From the NCBI RefSeq assembly GCF_002797535.1, contig NZ_PGFD01000001.1, forward strand, positions 744,001 through 808,000: DNA of 64,000 bases, in the 5' to 3' direction. This document shows positions 36,607 to 45,764 of this stretch, piece by piece. How positions within the stretch are numbered: position 1 is the first letter of the stretch; each line of letters starts with the position of its first letter. The notes under the pieces were generated by a model, which ran no database searches, had not been told where the DNA came from, and saw only the letters and a program-made list of their open reading frames with translations. This stretch comes from Chryseobacterium geocarposphaerae. Lineage in GTDB: Bacteria > Bacteroidota > Bacteroidia > Flavobacteriales > Weeksellaceae. Both the position numbers and the translations under genes were made by a program.

Positions 36607-37161
36607 TCAAAGTTTTTTGATCTTAGCTTTCATGTATTCCGAAATTTCTTCATTACTGGTGAGAAACAATTTTTCAAAAGCTAATAAAGATATTTTTGCA
36701 CAAACCTCTGCATCGTCTCCTGCTCTGTGATGGTTGAATTTGATTTGATGGTATTCCGCCAAATGCTTTAAACCATATCTGGGAAGATAATTCCATGATT
36801 TTTTTGCCAACTGAATACTACACAGATAGTTTAATTTCGGAGTAAACATTCCGTAATAATCTAGGCAGCCCCGCAAAACATTTGCATCAAAACTTGCATT
36901 ATGGGCAATCATTAATGTTCCGTACATCATTTCTTCCACTTCATACCAAATATCTTCAAAAGTGGGAGCGTCTTTCACGTCATCCGGTAGAATCCCGTGT
37001 ACATCAATATTTCTTTGACTGAAATAGGGGAAGCTCGGAGGTTTGATCAACCATGTTTTCGTTTCTACGATTTTTGAATCCTGCACTACGCAAATTCCCA
37101 ACTCACAAGCGGAGTGTCGGTCAAAAGTAGCGGTTTCAAAATCTATTGCGCAGAAATCCAT
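36607..37161 (-). CDS. 3'-5' exonuclease, DEDDh (DnaQ-like)
   Basis: 184 residues. ExoI motif FCAIDFETAT with the first D and E, ExoII HNASFDANVLRG, and ExoIII HHRAGDDAEVCAK, with the DEDDh histidine. Similar to the epsilon proofreading fold but short and free-standing. Its start is 3 nt past the endonuclease V-like stop, the last gene of a tight four-gene minus-strand operon. Confidence 0.85.
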   Translation of the reverse strand: MDFCAIDFETATFDRHSACELGICVVQDSKIVETKTWLIKPPSFPYFSQRNIDVHGILPDDVKDAPTFEDIWYEVEEMMYGTLMIAHNASFDANVLRGCLDYYGMFTPKLNYLCSIQLAKKSWNYLPRYGLKHLAEYHQIKFNHHRAGDDAEVCAKISLLAFEKLFLTSNEEISEYMKAKIKKL

Positions 37162-37164
37162 CGT

Positions 37165-37677
37165 TTAAAATTGTCTTGTTAAAGTATCTACTTTTTTTAA
37201 TAGAGTGGGGATTCTATGTTCTCCATGCATCTTTTTAATGAGATCATAAGCTGTATTCATATCAATTCCTACACTTGAAATATATAAAGGGGTATCGCTG
37301 TTTCCTCTTTTTAATGGTAGTTTATACCTTTCCACAGTGGCAAAGTTTGTTTTTGCTACACCGATTATAGGGATTTCACTATCTAAAGCATCATATAAGT
37401 GTTTTCCTAAACCGGGTTTCATATGATCATCAACATACACAAAACCGTCAATAACAATGCAGGAAATATCTTCGATCTGAGTTTTAACCTTCTCTAAAAG
37501 GCTTAAAATACAAGGGAGTTCTCTTCTGTAAAACTGTCCCGGAATATATTCTTCAACACCTTCTTTTATTTCGGAAAATTCGTAATCAGGAACTGCACTT
37601 TCCCAATTCTCAAAAGCCAAACAGATGGTATTGGCTTTATCATGATCAAAATAATAAGTATCGAAAACTAAATTCAT
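37165..37677 (-). CDS. Endonuclease V-like protein
   Basis: 170 residues, shorter than the ~220 of E. coli Nfi. The catalytic aspartate strand VFDTYYFD, the YIPGQFYRRELPCIL helix (equivalent to the YVPGxLxFRE motif) and IVIDGFVYVDDHMKPGLGKH fit the family; the usual HPR of the third motif is altered. Endonuclease V cuts next to deoxyinosine. Paired with an exonuclease gene 3 nt away, which could serve the same repair path. Activity is less certain because of the divergence. Confidence 0.75.
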   Translation of the reverse strand: MNLVFDTYYFDHDKANTICLAFENWESAVPDYEFSEIKEGVEEYIPGQFYRRELPCILSLLEKVKTQIEDISCIVIDGFVYVDDHMKPGLGKHLYDALDSEIPIIGVAKTNFATVERYKLPLKRGNSDTPLYISSVGIDMNTAYDLIKKMHGEHRIPTLLKKVDTLTRQF

Positions 37678-37680
37678 TCC

Positions 37681-38652
37681 TTATAAAAAGTGTTTAAAGA
37701 TCAACCATTTTGATTGATAAAAATTACTTTTTTGATGCTTTTGTCTGCGTTTCCAGGTTCCTGAAGCCTGAGCATAAAATCCAAAATGAGCTCTTACAAC
37801 TGCCCAAAGATGAGGAAAGCCTTGTTTTAAACCAAAATAAATTCCGGCAACTCCATCCAAACACAATCTGAAAAAGATTAATCCGATTAGTTTAGGAAAA
37901 GGCAGATTTTTAAGCATCATAGAAAGGTTATTTCTAATGTTTAAATATGTTTTCTGAGCACTTTGTTTGTTTAAAGTTCCGCCTCCAACGTGATACACTT
38001 TAGATTTTCCGGTATAAAAAATCTTTCTTCCGGAGTTAATTAATCTCCAGCAAAGATCAATTTCTTCCTGATGGGCAAAAAATCTTTCATCAAAACCGTC
38101 CTGATCCCAAAAGTCCTGTGAACGAATAAAGAGAGCGCATCCTGAAGCCCAGAATATTTCCGTTTCATCGTTATATTGACCTTTATCTTCTTCCACCTCA
38201 TCAAAAACTCTTCCTCTGCAGTAAGGATAGCCTAAATTATCAATTAGACCACCTGCAGCTCCGGCAAATTCAAACTTATTTTTGTCGTTATAAGAGAGAA
38301 TTTTAGGCTGTATAGCGGCAATATCAGGGTTGTTTTCAAAGAGATTTAAAACAGGTTCGATCCAGTTTTCAGTTACTTCTACGTCAGAATTCAATAAACA
38401 ATAATATTCTGCATCGATTTGTCTTAAACCTTCATTGTATCCACCTGCAAAACCGGAGTTTTTAGAATTTATTACAATTTTTACGGATGGAAAATTGAGC
38501 TGTAGAAATTTTACAGAATCATCTGTTGATGCATTATCAATAACATAAATATCAGCACCATCAGAAAACCGAACTACGCTGGGAAGAAATTTTTCCAGCC
38601 AGTTTTTTCCGTTCCAGTTTAAGATGACAACCGCAAGTTTAGACTTCATCAT
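37681..38652 (-). CDS. Glycosyltransferase family 2
   Basis: 323 residues, GT-A fold: VVILNWNGKNWLEKFLPSV, DNASTDDS, NSGFAGGYNEGLR, LLNSDVEVTENW as the DXD-like site, and GFDERFFAHQEEIDLCWRL. A hydrophobic segment lies near residues 260-280. It resembles rhamnosyl- or polysaccharide glycosyltransferases. It begins 2 nt past the acyltransferase stop, suggesting envelope work. Sugar and acceptor unknown. Confidence 0.88.
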   Translation of the reverse strand: MMKSKLAVVILNWNGKNWLEKFLPSVVRFSDGADIYVIDNASTDDSVKFLQLNFPSVKIVINSKNSGFAGGYNEGLRQIDAEYYCLLNSDVEVTENWIEPVLNLFENNPDIAAIQPKILSYNDKNKFEFAGAAGGLIDNLGYPYCRGRVFDEVEEDKGQYNDETEIFWASGCALFIRSQDFWDQDGFDERFFAHQEEIDLCWRLINSGRKIFYTGKSKVYHVGGGTLNKQSAQKTYLNIRNNLSMMLKNLPFPKLIGLIFFRLCLDGVAGIYFGLKQGFPHLWAVVRAHFGFYAQASGTWKRRQKHQKSNFYQSKWLIFKHFL

Positions 38653-38654
38653 TT

Positions 38655-39539
38655 TTATATTTTTTCGGCATCAAAAGTTTTGATGGAATCCTGATATTTC
38701 CATTTTCTGTGGGACCAAAGATAATTATCTGGATGTTTGTGAATGGTATTTTCTAATAATTTATGAAATTTTTTGACCACCTCATTATTAACAAACTTTT
38801 CTCCATCCGGATAGATTCTGTGATAATTTACCTGATAAAAACCTCTTTTCACCTTTTTCATCTCACAGTAAATGAATACCAGATCCATTCTTGTTGCCAG
38901 TTTATCATATCCGATAAAGGCAGGAGTTCTTTGGTTAAGGAATTCAAGACCGTAATTGACATGAGCAATATGCGGAGTTTGATCGGCCACAAACATATAA
39001 GCAGAATCGCCATCGTTTTTATTCCTGAAAATATTCATGATGACTTCGTTGGCTTCTAAAGCTTCATTGCCAAATTTGTTTCTCACTTTCTTCATCTGGT
39101 CTTCCCAGAAATTGCTGTTTACTTTTCTGTAAACAGGATGACAGTGTTTTTGAGGAATTACTTTTGCTAGTGCATTGATCCATTCCCAGTTAAAGACATG
39201 ACCGGCAAGTAAAATAATATTTTTACCTTCTGCTTTTGCTTCATGAAATAAATGTTGATTGATATGCTGCATTCTTACTCTGGATTCCGTTTCGCTGATG
39301 CTGAAAGATTTTACAGTTTCTACCAGATAATCAGAAAAGTTGAGATAGAATTTCTTTAAAATAACCTGAATTTCCTCATCCGTTTTGTCAGGGAAAGAAT
39401 TTTTAATGTTTTGTAAGATGACTTTCTTTCTGTAGCCTACAATATAGTAGTTTAAAAAGAAAATGATATCCGAAAAAATATACAATATCTTAAGCGGGAT
39501 CTTTGAAATTAAATAAAGTATTTTGATTAAAAAATTCAT
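38655..39539 (-). CDS. Lysophospholipid/lipid A acyltransferase family (LpxL/HtrB-like)
   Basis: 294 residues. N-terminal membrane helix (ILYIFSDIIFFLNYYIV), then the LLAGHVFNWEW motif with HX4E catalytic pair and YMFVADQTPHIAHVNYGLEF. It adds a secondary acyl chain to lipid A or a related lipid at the inner membrane. First gene of the four-gene operon; its promoter element lies 8 nt upstream of the ATG. Confidence 0.88.
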   Translation of the reverse strand: MNFLIKILYLISKIPLKILYIFSDIIFFLNYYIVGYRKKVILQNIKNSFPDKTDEEIQVILKKFYLNFSDYLVETVKSFSISETESRVRMQHINQHLFHEAKAEGKNIILLAGHVFNWEWINALAKVIPQKHCHPVYRKVNSNFWEDQMKKVRNKFGNEALEANEVIMNIFRNKNDGDSAYMFVADQTPHIAHVNYGLEFLNQRTPAFIGYDKLATRMDLVFIYCEMKKVKRGFYQVNYHRIYPDGEKFVNNEVVKKFHKLLENTIHKHPDNYLWSHRKWKYQDSIKTFDAEKI

Positions 39540-39547
39540 AAGGTATG

Positions 39548-39555
39548 CAAATTTA
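39548..39555 (-). promoter_or_regulatory. -7 element (TAAATTTG on the minus strand) for the acyltransferase operon
   Basis: A perfect TAnnTTTG match ending 8 nt before the ATG at 39539, so a very short leader. Confidence 0.4.
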
Positions 39556-39617
39556 AGGATAATAAAAATATGGTTTCATTTTTGCAGGTAATAAGTATTA
39601 TTTTTTATTTTTATAGT

Positions 39618-40202
39618 ATGAAAAAAATGTCGTTAATAGCTTTTGTAGCCCTAAGTAGTGTCATTTGGGCTCAGAATGCAGAAACCAAAGAGGTTCCCGG
39701 AGTAAGATATTCGGGAGATAAGGCTTTGTTGGTGAAAAATGATGCTGCAGAATTGGAAGCAAAGAAGAAAGCTGCGGCAGAAGAAAAGGCAAAACTTCCT
39801 AAGCCTTATGATCCAAAAGCTGATGCACAGGCAGATATTAATAAGCTGATAGCAAAAGCAAAAAAAGAGGGAAAAAACATTATGATTCAGGCAGGAGGGA
39901 ACTGGTGTATCTGGTGTTTAAGATTTAACCAATATGTACAGACTACTCCGGAATTAAAAAATATCGTGGACAAGAACTATATCTATTACCATTTGAATTA
40001 TTCTCCGGAGAATAAGAATGAGAAGATATTTGCACAGTATGGCAATCCGGGTGATAAGTTTGGTTATCCTGTCTTTATTGTATTGGATAAAAATGGAAAA
40101 ATGATTCACGTACAGCCAAGTGATGTGCTGGAAGAAGGAAAAGGATACAGCCTTGAAAAAGTAAAAGGGTTCTTTAATCAATGGGCTCCAAAGAAATTAT
40201 AA
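39618..40202 (+). CDS. Secreted thioredoxin-like protein
   Basis: 194 residues from ATG 39618; an upstream in-frame ATG at 39570 adds an implausible extension. Signal peptide MKKMSLIAFVALSSVIWA-Q, then a charged K/A/E stretch (~45-75) and a thioredoxin fold with active site GGNWCIWCLRF (CxxC), and YPVFIVLDKNG with cis-Pro. A periplasmic reductase or disulfide protein is likely; partner unknown. Confidence 0.82.
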   Translation: MKKMSLIAFVALSSVIWAQNAETKEVPGVRYSGDKALLVKNDAAELEAKKKAAAEEKAKLPKPYDPKADAQADINKLIAKAKKEGKNIMIQAGGNWCIWCLRFNQYVQTTPELKNIVDKNYIYYHLNYSPENKNEKIFAQYGNPGDKFGYPVFIVLDKNGKMIHVQPSDVLEEGKGYSLEKVKGFFNQWAPKKL

Positions 40203-40207
40203 AACTT

Positions 40208-40233
40208 AAACCGGGAAATTTTCCCGGTTTTTA
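40208..40233. terminator. Bidirectional terminator between thioredoxin-like and ALDH genes
   Basis: Arms aaaccgggaa and ttcccggttt (40208-40230) around aatt, T-rich beyond. The two genes converge here. Confidence 0.8.
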
Positions 40234-40235
40234 TT

Positions 40236-41597
40236 TTACAAAAATCTTTTGATCCAATTTAATTTCTTGTCTGAATAAGGAGGATATTTGATGTTGGGTT
40301 CTCCCCACGTTGCTTTTTCCAGTATTGCTTTTTGATGAGAGAAGGTTTCGAAGCCGAATTTCCCATGATAATTTCCAATTCCTGAGTTTCCAACTCCTCC
40401 AAAGGGAAGATTCTCATTTCCCAAATGCATGATCACATCATTGATGCAACCTCCGCCAAAAGAAATCTTTTTAATAAATGCTTCTTTTTCTTCATTATTA
40501 CTGGTAAATAAATAGGCAGCAAGTGGTTTTTCGTGGTCTAAAATATCATTTAATATTAAATTAAAATCAGTAAAAGAAATTACAGGTAAAATAGGTCCGA
40601 AAATTTCTTCCTGCATAATCTGATCATTCCAGTCAATATTATGTAATATGGTAGGCTCTATATATAATTGCTCTTTATTATAACTTCCGCCGGTATAAAT
40701 TCTATCGTTGTCGATTAAGTGAATCAGTCTTTCAAAATTCTTTTGGTTAATGATCTTTGTGTAATGACTGGAATTGGGGTGATATCTAAATTCCTGAATA
40801 TATTTTTTCAATAAAGCTAAAAATTCTTCCTGAACAGTCTTTTCAACACATAAATAGTCCGGGGCAACACATGTTTGTCCTGCATTTAAAAATTTACCCC
40901 AGACTATTCTTTTGGCCGCAATTTCAAGATTAGCATCTTTAGAAATTATTGTAGGTGACTTTCCGCCTAGCTCTAAAGTGACCGGAGTTAGATTTTCTGC
41001 GGCGGCTTTGTAAACAATTTGCCCTACTTTTGTACTTCCTGTGAAAAAGATTTTATCGAATTTGAGCTTCAAAAGTTGTGTTGTTTCATCAATCCCACCT
41101 TTATAAACGTATAGATATTCGGAAGGGAAATTTTCATTGATGATTTTCGACATGATCTTCATGGTGTTTTCAGCAATCTCGCTGGGCTTCAAAATACAAC
41201 AATTTCCTGCTGCCAAAGCTGCAATTACTGGAGATAGGGATAATTGGTATGGATAATTCCAGGCACCTATCACCAAAACGTTTCCCAGTGGTTCGGGATG
41301 AATTTTGCTTTTCCCAATTTGATTAACAAGATTGGTTTTGACTTTTCGGGGTTTGGAAAGTGATTTTAAATTTTTGAGGTAATAATTTATGTCATTTATT
41401 ATAAAAGAAATTTCTGTGGTGAAAGTATCGAACTTAGATTTACCAAAATCTTTATCAATAGCTTCATATAAAAGATCTTCGTTTTCAAGGATTAAATTTT
41501 TTAATCTTTCCAGGTAATGTTTACGAAACTTAATACTTTTCGTTTGGTGTGTTCTGAAGAAATCTTTCTGTTTTTGAACAATTTTTTGAATTTCCAT
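40236..41597 (-). CDS. Aldehyde dehydrogenase (class 3/fatty-aldehyde type)
   Basis: 453 residues, the length of class 3 ALDHs. Active site: VTLELGGKSPTII with the general-base Glu and NAGQTCVAPDYL with the nucleophile Cys; FFTGSTKVG binds NAD(P) and EEIFGPILPV is present. Oxidises medium or long aldehydes. Monocistronic. Confidence 0.9.
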   Translation of the reverse strand: MEIQKIVQKQKDFFRTHQTKSIKFRKHYLERLKNLILENEDLLYEAIDKDFGKSKFDTFTTEISFIINDINYYLKNLKSLSKPRKVKTNLVNQIGKSKIHPEPLGNVLVIGAWNYPYQLSLSPVIAALAAGNCCILKPSEIAENTMKIMSKIINENFPSEYLYVYKGGIDETTQLLKLKFDKIFFTGSTKVGQIVYKAAAENLTPVTLELGGKSPTIISKDANLEIAAKRIVWGKFLNAGQTCVAPDYLCVEKTVQEEFLALLKKYIQEFRYHPNSSHYTKIINQKNFERLIHLIDNDRIYTGGSYNKEQLYIEPTILHNIDWNDQIMQEEIFGPILPVISFTDFNLILNDILDHEKPLAAYLFTSNNEEKEAFIKKISFGGGCINDVIMHLGNENLPFGGVGNSGIGNYHGKFGFETFSHQKAILEKATWGEPNIKYPPYSDKKLNWIKRFL

Positions 41598-41756
41598 AAA
41601 GTAAATTACTAATTATCTTTAATTCTAATATCTTGTTAAAATAGTAATGATAAAGTTAAGGATATTTGAATGTATTGTTAATATAATAGAAATATTGCTA
41701 TTTCATTGTTTTGTGATAAATAAAGCGTATATTTATATATCCCCAAATTACTAAAA

Positions 41757-43442
41757 ATGAGAAAAATTGTACTTTTAGCTTTCATTTTTATCAGTTATGT
41801 CTTACAAGCTCAATGCACAGGCTGTACTGTCACAAATCCAACCGACCCCAACTTTCATTTCCCGGATAATGCAACGGTCTGCTTTTCTTCCAATATGACT
41901 TTTAATAATCCAACATTTGGTTCTAATGTAAAGGTTTGCATCGGTTCTGGTGTAACGGTAACATTTCAGAATAATATTGCAGGAGTCAATAATGCCATGA
42001 CCTATTTTGATGTCTACGGAACTCTTCTTTTTAGTCAGGCTATTACCGCTGTTGCAGATCTTAATGTTCATGTTTTCAGTACAGGGAATGTATCCATGAG
42101 TTCAGGGAACGGAAATTTTACGATGAACGGGCTGCAGAATGTTATCGTTAATGAAGGAACTATAGAAATGGGAGTTTTACAATTTGGAGACAATACCACC
42201 AATACAGTAGATAATTACGGTACCTTTACGATTAATGGAAATATGAACATGAGCAATTCTGCTGTCACACATTTTAGAAATGAAAGAGGAGCTTTGATGT
42301 TTTTAAGTGGAAATTATACCAATAACGAGAACAGTATTTATATTAACTGTGGAAGCATTATTTCCGGCAATGGGTTTAATATTAATGGTGGAGCGATTTA
42401 TAATACGGGTACTTTTGCTGCTAACGGAGATATTAATTTATCAGGAAATTCCAGTATGATTTATAATTTCGGGCTTTTTAGTTCAAGCGGAAGCATGAAT
42501 AACGCGCCTTCAGATGCTGTTATTTACAATGAAGGAAAGATGGTAATTAATCAATATCAGGGAGGAAATGCTATTATTCAAGGGCCTTCATCATCTACTA
42601 AAAAAGGATATATAGAAGTTTTTAATCCTATCCAGGTAAATAATGCGGCAATGGGACCAAATCTTGATTTCAAAAGGTCTAGTGGAGTTTCCGACCCAAG
42701 TACTGTTTTTATGAATAGTAATCCGACTTTTCTCACCAATGTTACTTTTGATTGTGTATCTACCAATAGCTGTAGTGCTCCACTGGTTCTGAATCCCGAC
42801 TTTTGTCCGGCAATTGATGGAGATCTTCCTCCGATGGCAGTGGATGATTCATATACAATTAATGCCGGAAGTACATCCACTGGAACTGTTCTGGATAATG
42901 ATTTTGAAACGTATAACGGGCCACAGGCAACCATTACAAATGTTATTATATCTCAGATTTCAACATCAAATCCGAATGTTACATTAAACACAACTGACGG
43001 TCACATCACCGTTGCTTCGGGAACACCGGCAGGAACATATACTTTGGTTTATCAGATTTGTCAACAGGCGGATCCTACTAACTGTGACACTGCAGTTGAT
43101 ACTATAATCGTTCCCGGAGGGGGAGCTACACCTTGCTACAAGCCTGCTGTAAACACAGGAACAGCACTTCCTTCCAATCTGGGAATTACAGGTTTGGGAA
43201 GGGCTAATTCAGGAGATACAAACTGGCCAGGAGCCAGAAAAGGAGCGTGGATGGTGCTAGAATCTAAAACTAAAGGTTTTGTTTTAAACCGGCTTACAGA
43301 TACTCAGGTTGCAGCCATTCCTGCAGCAGATCTGAAAGAAGGAATGATCGTTTACAATACTACCCAAAATTGTCTTCAGGTGAATATTGACGGAACTTCT
43401 ACAGGGTGGAGATGTTTCAATAATCAAACATGTCCGGATTAA
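41757..43442 (+). CDS. Large secreted surface protein with repeat region, Ig-like domain and C-terminal GMIVYNT-W module
   Basis: 561 residues. Signal peptide (~1-18, ending LQA-Q). Residues ~70-270 consist of short glycine/asparagine-rich segments (NYGTFTINGNMNM, YNTGTFAANGDI, YNFGLFSSSGSM) spaced as rungs of a parallel beta-helix. Residues ~360-455 form an Ig-like/cadherin-like domain (DDSYTINAGSTSTGTVLDND). The last ~60 residues (KGFVLNRLTD ... EGMIVYNTTQNCLQ ... GWRCF) recur in the neighbouring gene. No typical T9SS sorting tail is seen. Likely adhesin or surface layer component. Confidence 0.65.
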   Translation: MRKIVLLAFIFISYVLQAQCTGCTVTNPTDPNFHFPDNATVCFSSNMTFNNPTFGSNVKVCIGSGVTVTFQNNIAGVNNAMTYFDVYGTLLFSQAITAVADLNVHVFSTGNVSMSSGNGNFTMNGLQNVIVNEGTIEMGVLQFGDNTTNTVDNYGTFTINGNMNMSNSAVTHFRNERGALMFLSGNYTNNENSIYINCGSIISGNGFNINGGAIYNTGTFAANGDINLSGNSSMIYNFGLFSSSGSMNNAPSDAVIYNEGKMVINQYQGGNAIIQGPSSSTKKGYIEVFNPIQVNNAAMGPNLDFKRSSGVSDPSTVFMNSNPTFLTNVTFDCVSTNSCSAPLVLNPDFCPAIDGDLPPMAVDDSYTINAGSTSTGTVLDNDFETYNGPQATITNVIISQISTSNPNVTLNTTDGHITVASGTPAGTYTLVYQICQQADPTNCDTAVDTIIVPGGGATPCYKPAVNTGTALPSNLGITGLGRANSGDTNWPGARKGAWMVLESKTKGFVLNRLTDTQVAAIPAADLKEGMIVYNTTQNCLQVNIDGTSTGWRCFNNQTCPD

Positions 43443-43459
43443 TTAAAAATTAAGTGAAA

Positions 43460-43969
43460 ATGAAAAAAACGGTTTTAATAATAGGATTAATATCTTCTGT
43501 TTCGCTTTATTCACAAGTTGCGATTGGAAAAGCAACAGCTGAATCAGCATCTTCTTCAATAGAATTTGGTAATGCTAATCGTGGAATAGTTTTGCCTTGG
43601 GTTACTGATGTAGCCAGTATGCAAAATGTTGCGAACGGAACTTTAGTTTTTGATCTTACGGACAAAAAAGTGAAATCTTATCAGAATAATACGTGGATTG
43701 ATCTGTCTGTTGATGGGACGGGAGTTGTAGATTCAACCTTACAGGATACTTTGACTGAAAATCCGGCTGCAAAGGTGTCTATCGGAATACCAACAGCAAC
43801 CTCAGGTATTTTGGTATTGGAAGACAATAACAAAGCGATGATTTTACCTAAAGTTGCCAGTCCGCATCTCAATATTATTTCTCCAGCAGCCGGAATGATG
43901 GTTTATGATACGGTGAAAAAACAACTTGTTGTTTTCAATGGTTCGGTGTGGACGTTCTGGGGAGAATAA
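43460..43969 (+). CDS. Secreted protein with two copies of the same surface module
   Basis: 169 residues from ATG 43460 (an in-frame GTG at 43454 is rejected). After the signal peptide (LIIGLISSVSLYS-Q), two copies of a ~45-residue unit follow: RGIVLPWVTD ... NGTLVFDLTDKKV ... W, and KAMILPKVAS ... AGMMVYDTVKKQL ... VW. The same unit ends the preceding protein, which lies 17 nt upstream, so the two probably act together outside the cell. Confidence 0.6.
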   Translation: MKKTVLIIGLISSVSLYSQVAIGKATAESASSSIEFGNANRGIVLPWVTDVASMQNVANGTLVFDLTDKKVKSYQNNTWIDLSVDGTGVVDSTLQDTLTENPAAKVSIGIPTATSGILVLEDNNKAMILPKVASPHLNIISPAAGMMVYDTVKKQLVVFNGSVWTFWGE

Positions 43970-43977
43970 TTTTAAAG

Positions 43978-45540
43978 CTACATAATATTTCTCACAGCAA
44001 TTTTCACCGGATGGTACAACAGCACAATAAAAGCTGTAGCCAATGCGAGCCAGAATAATCCCGTAAATATTTCCATATTGGAAAGTAAAATAGCCTGAGC
44101 ATTGATTTTTGCTTTAAAAACTCCAGCAGTTACGGATAAAGATTGATTTACAGGAAGTTTAGATATATTGGCTCCGAACAGCTGATTCCATTGGGAATAG
44201 AAAATAGGATTGGTATCTGTTAATTGAGAACTTAAAGCATCAGAATGTTTTAATGTTAGAAATAGCATTAAATTTTGCATTAAGGCGTATCCTATGGCTG
44301 TTGTCCAGAAACGTGTTGCAGTTCCTACTGCTGTCGCATTGGAAACATATTGTTCAGGCATTCCTGCAATTAAAAAAAATACGAGCGGGGTAAAAAGTAA
44401 ACCTTGACCAACTCCCTGAAGAAATAAAGGCGGACAAATCGTCTGAAGAGTAGTATCGGGATAAAATGTGTAAGTAAACCAAGCCGAATCAATGGCGAGA
44501 ATCAGAAACCCGGTAAAGAAAACTAATCTTGAAGAAGCTCCTCTTGTAATACATAGCGCAGAAATAATGACGCCCAAAAGGCTTCCTGCAATATTCCAGT
44601 ACTGAATTTTTACAATATAATCCCAAGGCCATTTCCAAACTGTTGCCATTACACTGTATACATTATTAATAGAAGCTCTCAGAATGTAAAAAATAAAAAA
44701 AAGGATAACTCCGACAATTACATTTTTAGAGCTGAAAACTTCAAAATGGAAAAAAGGGCGCGGCTGGTTTCTCTGTTTTAGCATAAACAATCCGCCGAAT
44801 AATAAGAAAATTAAAAAACAAAGAATAATAAGATCCGATTCGAACCACATCAATCTTTTTCCATAGATTAATGCATATCCACCTGCCTGCAGACAAACCC
44901 AAAGCAAAAACCAGCTGGTAATATCCAATTGGTATAACGGCTTCTTTGGGAAGAATCTGTTTTTATTGAAAATGGCAAAGGCAATGATTAGTACAAAGAC
45001 ATGAAAATAAACCATCATTAAAATCATATGCTTGAAATCATAATCCTCAATACTTGATTTTAAAAGAGAAGTCGTCAGTGTTCCTCCCGTAAGAATAATG
45101 GTATACATGAAGAGATAGGCAATTTCTTTAGCATGTTTTGTCTTGAGTTCAGCTATAATTAAAGGTAAGAAAATAGCACCTTCCATGACTCCGAAAATTC
45201 CTTCCAGAAAGCGGATAACTAAAATAATATGATAATCATTGGTGACTGAAAGTCCGTAGAGAATAAGTATTGAAACGGAAGACATCAGCAATGTATAATA
45301 TTTCACACTGAAATAAGCCATAAACCGCTGTATAACTAAAAGGGTAACCACAAATGTCCCATACATCAAAATCATTAAGTATTGGATATCGTCTGAATCG
45401 ACATCCATAAAAGAAGATGTGAAGGCACTATTGGAATGCAAAAGTGACAACAACATCAGGTGGGGAAACAGCGCCAGAATAAGAAGCGGCAGTTTCAGCC
45501 ATTGTGGTACCCATTTATGATAAATTGTATTATGTTGCAT
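43978..45540 (-). CDS. MFS efflux transporter, 14-TM DHA2 (EmrB) family
   Basis: 520 residues with about 14 hydrophobic helices. Weak motif A (RFMAYFSVK) and a motif C-like region (FLEGIFGVMEGAIFLP). With the membrane-fusion and TolC genes upstream on the same strand, it completes a tripartite drug exporter. It is 224 nt downstream of the HlyD gene, an unusual gap for such an operon that contains an inverted repeat. Confidence 0.82.
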   Translation of the reverse strand: MQHNTIYHKWVPQWLKLPLLILALFPHLMLLSLLHSNSAFTSSFMDVDSDDIQYLMILMYGTFVVTLLVIQRFMAYFSVKYYTLLMSSVSILILYGLSVTNDYHIILVIRFLEGIFGVMEGAIFLPLIIAELKTKHAKEIAYLFMYTIILTGGTLTTSLLKSSIEDYDFKHMILMMVYFHVFVLIIAFAIFNKNRFFPKKPLYQLDITSWFLLWVCLQAGGYALIYGKRLMWFESDLIILCFLIFLLFGGLFMLKQRNQPRPFFHFEVFSSKNVIVGVILFFIFYILRASINNVYSVMATVWKWPWDYIVKIQYWNIAGSLLGVIISALCITRGASSRLVFFTGFLILAIDSAWFTYTFYPDTTLQTICPPLFLQGVGQGLLFTPLVFFLIAGMPEQYVSNATAVGTATRFWTTAIGYALMQNLMLFLTLKHSDALSSQLTDTNPIFYSQWNQLFGANISKLPVNQSLSVTAGVFKAKINAQAILLSNMEIFTGLFWLALATAFIVLLYHPVKIAVRNIM

Positions 45541-45679
45541 GATTTTCTTGGTGAAAAGCTAAGAAAGAGAGAATATATCTAAAAATGCGAAAAGACAAAG
45601 GAACAGCATGTAAAAGTAAAGGTAAGATGGCAATATTACACTCTGCCTTTTCGCTAAAATAATTTAATGGTTGTTTTAA

Positions 45680-45763
45680 ATTTGAGAATGAGGAAATTGA
45701 AAAAATTAAAATCTAATATACATGCCCTTCTACATCAATTCTCAATTCCTCGGCTTCTCAAAT
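45680..45763. repeat. Imperfect inverted repeat between hlyD and MFS genes
   Basis: Arms at 45680-45700 (atttgagaatgaggaaattg...) and 45742-45763 are reverse complements over about 20 bases with small mismatches and a ~40-nt spacer. The second arm ends at the hlyD stop codon. It could form an RNA stem that separates expression of the upstream and downstream genes. Confidence 0.4.
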
Positions 45764-45764
45764 C

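Noticed and set aside
44829..44850. tRNA-like TTCGAA sequence
   Set aside because: Lies inside the MFS gene in frame and lacks paired stems for a cloverleaf. No tRNA was found elsewhere.
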